64,000 nt of DNA from Lytechinus pictus (taxonomy: Eukaryota > Echinodermata > Echinoidea > Temnopleuroida > Toxopneustidae): contig NC_087252.1 in the NCBI RefSeq assembly GCF_037042905.1, positions 30,443,994 to 30,507,993 on the forward strand. Direction: 5' to 3'. The position numbers were made by a program, and so were the translations under genes. Below are positions 59,586-64,000 of the stretch, piece after piece. The notes beneath the pieces are model-generated. The model was given only the letters and a program-made list of their open reading frames with translations. It was not told the DNA's origin and did no database searches. Each line of letters begins with the position of its first letter. Positions within the stretch are counted from its first letter, which is position 1.

Positions 59586-60538
59586 ATAAAATCAACACCA
59601 AAGTGTTTGTATGTATGAATATAAAAGCATGTGTCATTTGGCTTTGGATGAAAATGTGTAATTGCTGAGAAATGTCGGGTATTTTTCCGAGCAATATTGA
59701 TACACTGTCCCACATATGCCTTTCTGTGTTAAAAGGTTATCATCAGAATTGTCGGTTTTTAGCTAAGATTTCATTCATTCACAATGATAAGTTCACATTA
59801 ATGTACCAGATGTAGATTAATAATGATGTTGTGACCATTAACCTTTATTTGAAATACTTTGTCTTGAAACAATCGTTTCCTGCAACTACTTTCGTTTACT
59901 TTCAAGCAATTCCTATTTCCCGATATCAAGAAATAAAATTCTTCATATCAATAATATCCTGGTGTATAATATCGTACAATTAGATTAAATCCATTTATCA
60001 CATAAATAGTATACTTTAAAGCATTGATAAAAAGCGCGGGGGTTAAGTGAAATAAGTTCGATTTTGTAGATGAAATTGCATACTTTCTAGTGAGTCATGT
60101 CGATTTTTTAATAAGCCATAGATGCTGGTTCTAAAAATAGCCGTGACACGCTGCTGACATTCCAAACCTTTATTGACAAGAGTCGAGCAATTTCATTGGT
60201 TAGTATTCTGCCCAAATAACAACGACTTTTTCATAGCTGCGTGCCTTGTATTTAAGGTGAAAGCATAATTATTACAAGGTCATTTGCATTTACGGGATAA
60301 GATTCAACCACCACTTGTCGTGAATTTCTATGTTCTCTTGTTTTCTTTTAAGGGAGCAGTTTTTCAAGAATCAGGTGGGTACGTTAGATTTAACAACTAG
60401 GATTTTAAGTAGAAATACATTGACAGATACAGTACAATAGAAAGTGTTAAAAATCATTTTGCAAGGCGAGAACAACCGCTGATACAAACGGACATTGATT
60501 CTGGAGAAAATAGGTCTTAAAAACTGTATATGTATGTA

Positions 60539-60548
<10 letters not shown>
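59586..60548. other. No gene seen
   Basis: AT-rich DNA. Short matches to the region after gene B exon 9 (CACTGTCCCACATATGC near 59705 and 36918) show a shared dispersed repeat. Confidence 0.45.

Positions 60549-60576
<28 letters not shown>
60549..60576. repeat. (AT)n microsatellite
   Basis: Dinucleotide run at the 3' border of the Penelope-like fragment. Confidence 0.95.
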
Positions 60577-60580
<4 letters not shown>

Positions 60581-61530
60581 TTAATGAGGCAAAGTGGTAA
60601 TGCATTGTACTTAGTTCCAACAGTTTATTTTGAATTCCAAATTTTCGACGTTAAACATACTTCCTCAGGGATACAATAAAGCTCACAGAGACAAGAACTG
60701 AAATTATAACATTCATGATTGTGGTAGTCATGGAACCGCGCACAAAACAGCATCACCATCATAATAATAATAAAAAAGCATATTGGAGGCGCAGGATGTA
60801 AAAATTATCGCGTGAGGATATCATTGTTACGTAACAATCACTTATTATGACGCCACCACAATCATGAAAATGCAAGAATAGAAAGGATAAAGGCTTATAA
60901 TATATTAAGAAAATAAATTACGATAAAAGGAGGTGACAATGGCCTCCCAAATCACTCTATCTTGAAATCAACTGTTAATAATGTATGGAGGAGAGTAGAG
61001 CAATAATAATGATAATAAACCTATGAGAAATTCTTGAAATTATTTATAAAAATTGTATTTGCCCAGCCAAGACAGATCCTTGTTTAGGCCATATTGAAAA
61101 CTTCGGCTATGAATAATGGCTTGAAGTTCAGCGAGTTTCCTCTCTTCCGCGGATTTATAACCTCCTCCGAAAAAAACTATTTTGAGATCACTGATAGAGT
61201 TATTTTCTCTGTTGAAGTGCTCAGCTACCGGGAAACCATCGCGGTGTTGTCGGATAGTAGACCTGTTATTATTGAATCTTGTCCTAAATTTAGTACTGGT
61301 TTCTCCTATGTATGTTACATCTGGGCATTTGCTACAGAGTAAGCAATACAGAATATTGCTTGAATCACAGTTGTGGTTGGGAGGTTTGATTGCATAACCA
61401 GTAGGGAGGTGTACTGAGCTGTCGGTTATGATGCGCGGACATATTTGACAACGGGCTTTTCCACAGGGTTGGTTACCCTTAGGTTGAGGGGTCCCGGTAG
61501 CCGACTCTTCACGGCTAATATCGTTATAAT
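60577..61530 (-). mobile_element. Penelope-like element 3' part with GIY-YIG endonuclease
   Basis: The minus strand from about 61530 to the stop at 61040-61042 reads without a break as the C-terminal domain of a Penelope-like retroelement. In order: a Cys cluster (QPCGKARCQICP), NILYCLLCSKCPDVTYIGET with the TYIGET hallmark, FRTRFNNNRSTIRQH, FPVAEHFN, ERKLAELQ and GLNKDLSWL. The RT half is absent because the copy is truncated, with microsatellites replacing it above 61530. The 3' UTR extends to about 60577 and contains CTGAGGA...CGTCGAAA (60641-60670), reminiscent of the hammerhead-type ends of these elements. About 160 codons remain open, so the copy may be young. Confidence 0.87.
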
Positions 61531-61564
61531 ATCGTAATATCGTAATATCGTTATATATCGTAAT

Positions 61565-61568
61565 ATCG

Positions 61569-61602
<34 letters not shown>
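61565..61602. repeat. (AT)n microsatellite
   Basis: Preceded by ATATCGT/AATATCG units at 61518-61564. Confidence 0.95.
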
Positions 61603-61605
<3 letters not shown>

Positions 61606-62395
61606 AAGTGGACCCATAGCGGAAAGTGAGAAACAGAGCATTATGTAATGTGCAGACGTAAATAATAAGATTGAGAGATAATGACGCCAGACGTACATGT
61701 CGCTTCTGGAGAACTGATTATGCATGTATTTATATATTAAGATTTATATACAAAGAGAAAAATAGGAGACATGTAAAAAAACATTTATTCATTTGGTAAG
61801 ATTCATATACACGTTTATGAGCGTGTGGGCGGTTGCTATATCGAATGTGAATTTGGCAATCTACTTTAATTAGTTTGAGAGTATATTTGATCAACAGAGA
61901 TGATTCTTTCGTGTTTTTTTTTTATTATCGTCGAAAGTGTAGCTCACAAATTTTCGGCCCCACAATGACTGTTTCGCTACCCCGTGTTCTTTTCAGGGTT
62001 ACCTCCCCACACGCTTTCTCAAATGAGGAAACGAAAATTTTGTCTGATTTAGAAGAGTGCAAAAATTATATGAAAAAAACACCAATTAAACACTTTCTGA
62101 TTGTTTTTTGTGTGTGTATTTCTACTTTGAACGTATCAGCATATTGCTATTAAAATGTACTTGCCCAACTGTATACAGGCTTTGACGCGCTAATTTAACC
62201 AAAGTTGCTTTCTATACAAGAAAAAGTTTAAAAGAATACAATTTATAACAAAGGCATCAAAGTTTTTGCATATCTCACTATATATATAACAACCTATCAT
62301 AATGGAACTACGAACTACCAGCATAGACCAACCTATCGTTTGATTGCATTTATTGATATGTTTTTTTTTTTCGTTTTCTCCTCCCTTTTTTAGCC

Positions 62396-62447
62396 ATGAA
62401 ATCTTTCATTGGACTATTCCTCCTTTCCTGCCTTTGTTTTGAAATAG
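62396..62447 (+). CDS. Gene C exon: signal peptide
   Basis: ATG at 62396 follows CTCCCTTTTTTAG, which could itself be an acceptor of a 5' UTR intron at 62393. The 17 codons plus one base are strongly hydrophobic and end at a GTAAGT donor. Confidence 0.75.
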
Positions 62448-64000
62448 GTAAGTTGCATCGCTTAATATTTGAAAGGTTGAATGGTAAAAAGGTTCTCCAA
62501 TGAAATCCAATATCATCTAAATTGTTATAACAAAAAAAAAATCATCGAAGTATCTTGCTGACTTCATATTCTAAAATTAAATTTAGATTAAACACACTCG
62601 TCTGGTGGAAGGTTAAACAAATGTCTTGTGAACGGTGTGGTTTTGCACACACACAAACGCACTTTTATACACGCACACACACACCCTCATATGTATAACA
62701 TATATATATATATACGTGTACACACACACATATAGATATATAATCAAAAGAAGGCCTATGCACAGAACAGTGTGACACTCAACAGTGTATGGGGTACCTG
62801 AGAAGAATGTTGTTTCCTTGAATTAACCATGTGGCGGCGGGATTGATTCCACCGGCGGATACGGTATCCGCCGGCAGAAATCGTTCATACTTGAAACCAT
62901 ATCCGCCGGGTTTGACGCAGTTTGTTGTTTGCAGATTTGGTTCCTCGGCGAAGTTGGTTCAGATTGACTACTAGTGTTCTTTATGACGTAACCCTCGTTG
63001 GAATGTCGAACTATTATTATTTACAAGTAATGAAGTATTACTTGGAATTATATTTAAATAATTAGAAATGTTATTTTATATAATAGTAATTATTTACAAT
63101 TAGAATGTAAATTATATATTAATAATAGTTATTATTTAATGAATAATGATTATATAACAAATAATTGTTCTATATAATATTGGTACAATCGGCGCCTCAT
63201 ATATAACGTGGGATCTAACTCAGCTCGACCCACGTTAGCTTGCTCCATGCTACCAATGCACGTCGTGTCCGACCGCGGCCGGGTCCGGCCGCCTTGGGGC
63301 CATTGCATGCAGGCATGTCCGCATATGGGAATGATACGATGTAATATCGATGTGGCAGATATGGCAAGTTCCGACTCGGAGTCCTCGTATAAGACACAGT
63401 AGAAGTCCGGATCTATTCTAAGTTAGTTGAGCCACATGGCTGATTTGCTTGTTTGTTATGTTAAAACAGTAGTCGAGTACATCTTATTTTAAGGCACTTA
63501 ATTGCCGGCTTAAAACGAAACTTGAATTTCAATTTCATTTTATTTTGAAGACACCGTTAGAAAAAAATCGCACCGAAATGAAAAAAAAAATCGCAACAAA
63601 TTCAAAACGCGAGTGATTATAAACTGTCATATCTTTTGCATCCTACCGGGTACCCATTTAGCACCTGTGTCGAGAGTGGCAAAGTGTGGATTAACGCCTT
63701 GCTAAAGGACGCTAGACCGCGGTGGGATTCGACCACACGACCCTCTGTTTACAAGGCGAGAGTCAGAACCACTACACCACGGCTCTTCCACGAATCATAC
63801 TTTACAATGGCAATTCATAACATTCAGAATTTAATAAGTATGTGTATATGTCAATCAGATTTATTGTTATATATGATTTTTAAATCCCCAATTACTCTCT
63901 TTTTTTTTCTCTCATCTCTCTCTCTCTAAGGCCATGCCCTCAAATGCTACACTTGTGGCTCTTTCAAATACCAAACAGTCGATCTGGGTAATTGCGGGGA
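62396..64000 (+). CDS. Gene C: secreted or GPI-anchored Ly6/uPAR-type protein (3' partial)
   Basis: Two exons are seen, 62396-62447 and 63931 onward. The first encodes the signal peptide MKSFIGLFLLSCLCFEI and ends in phase 1 at GTAAGT. The second starts after a CT-rich TCTCTCTAAG acceptor in the same phase and encodes HALKCYTCGSF...NCG. The LKCYTC start right after a signal peptide is the hallmark of LU (Ly6/uPAR/three-finger) proteins, which carry 8-10 cysteines and often a GPI anchor. The rest is beyond the window, so cysteine spacing and anchor cannot be checked. The role is unknown. Confidence 0.72.
62448..63639. other. Gene C intron 1: microsatellites, no gene
   Basis: A CA/AT cluster at 62645-62740. 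63000-63180 is a strongly AT-rich stretch of TAAT/ATTA phrases. GC-rich sequence at 63240-63300 (GACCGCGGCCGGGTCCGGCC) stands out but has no supported gene. Confidence 0.5.
63640..63788 (-). mobile_element. tRNA-derived SINE
   Basis: On the minus strand GAGCCGTGGTGTAGTGGTTC (63766-63785) carries an A-box, and GGTCGTGTGGTCGAATCC (63725-63742) a B-box, with tRNA-like spacing. The following body includes GTGCTAAATGGGTACCCGGT, the phrase shared with the SINE-like repeats at 51 and 36240. It is too divergent in the tRNA arms to be a functional tRNA. Confidence 0.75.
63931..64000 (+). CDS. Gene C exon: start of LU domain (runs off window)
   Basis: Phase-1 exon starting GCCATGCC; encodes ALKCYTCGSFKYQTVDLGNC to the window edge. 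Three cysteines are seen so far, in CxxC and later C positions fitting an LU domain. Confidence 0.72.

Noticed and set aside
61875..62153. 92-codon + frame upstream of gene C
   Set aside because: No recognisable domain, ends just before gene C in another frame; chance frame in AT-rich DNA more likely.
63240..63300. GC-rich patch with CCGCGGCCGGGTCCGG resembling a CpG-island promoter
   Set aside because: It is short, inside gene C intron 1 and not next to a first exon; evidence is too thin.
63716..63788. tRNA gene
   Set aside because: A- and B-box sequences are present but the arms do not form a good cloverleaf and the sequence continues into a SINE body.

Overview
The window looks like nuclear DNA of a marine deuterostome invertebrate, most likely an echinoderm and probably a sea urchin. 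It is AT-rich and the genes are split into short exons with GT-AG introns, almost all in phase 1. The spaces between are packed with microsatellites, fold-back elements, non-LTR retrotransposon fragments and a Penelope-like element. The species is inferred from the receptor architecture and repeat style; no marker gene is present.

Three genes can be supported, all on the + strand. Gene A (832-5365, 5' part outside the window) is the 3' half of a type I membrane receptor: two CCP/sushi domains, a Ser/Thr-rich stalk, a transmembrane helix and one large exon coding a cytoplasmic tail of about 405 residues. The tail has 16 tyrosines, 11 of them in YxxL/I/V context, including one pair with ITAM spacing. 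Gene B (15770-44260, apparently complete, 16 exons, predicted 838 residues) has the order signal peptide, CCP-like domain, CCP, two C-type lectin domains (each split over two exons), two CCPs, Ser/Thr-rich stalk from five small exons, transmembrane helix, and a 139-residue tyrosine-rich tail. Genes A and B share the CCP-CCP-stalk-TM-tail module, identical 79-bp transmembrane exons and matching phases, so they are tandem paralogues whose tails have diverged. Gene C starts at 62396 with a signal-peptide exon; its second exon (63931 to the window end) begins a Ly6/uPAR-type (LU) domain.

Layout: 1-831 SINE-like sequence and ATT repeats; 832-5830 gene A; 5830-15769 intergenic DNA with fold-back elements, a minus-strand LINE and a piece duplicated from a gene B intron; 15770-44476 gene B, whose introns carry LINE remnants, MITE-like elements, a nested tandem duplication that copies half of a lectin exon, and a LINE inserted between stalk exons; 44477-62395 intergenic DNA made largely of palindromic elements plus a Penelope-like GIY-YIG fragment; 62396-64000 start of gene C and a tRNA-derived SINE.

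The most interesting biology is a locus of paired lectin/sushi surface receptors whose tails suggest tyrosine-phosphorylation signalling. The lectin ectodomain of gene B would bind ligand, with CTLD2 carrying a canonical EPN/WND calcium-sugar site. The tails would recruit SH2 or PTB adaptors. This function is inferred from motifs. All exon boundaries are from reading splice sites and phases by eye, without transcript evidence.
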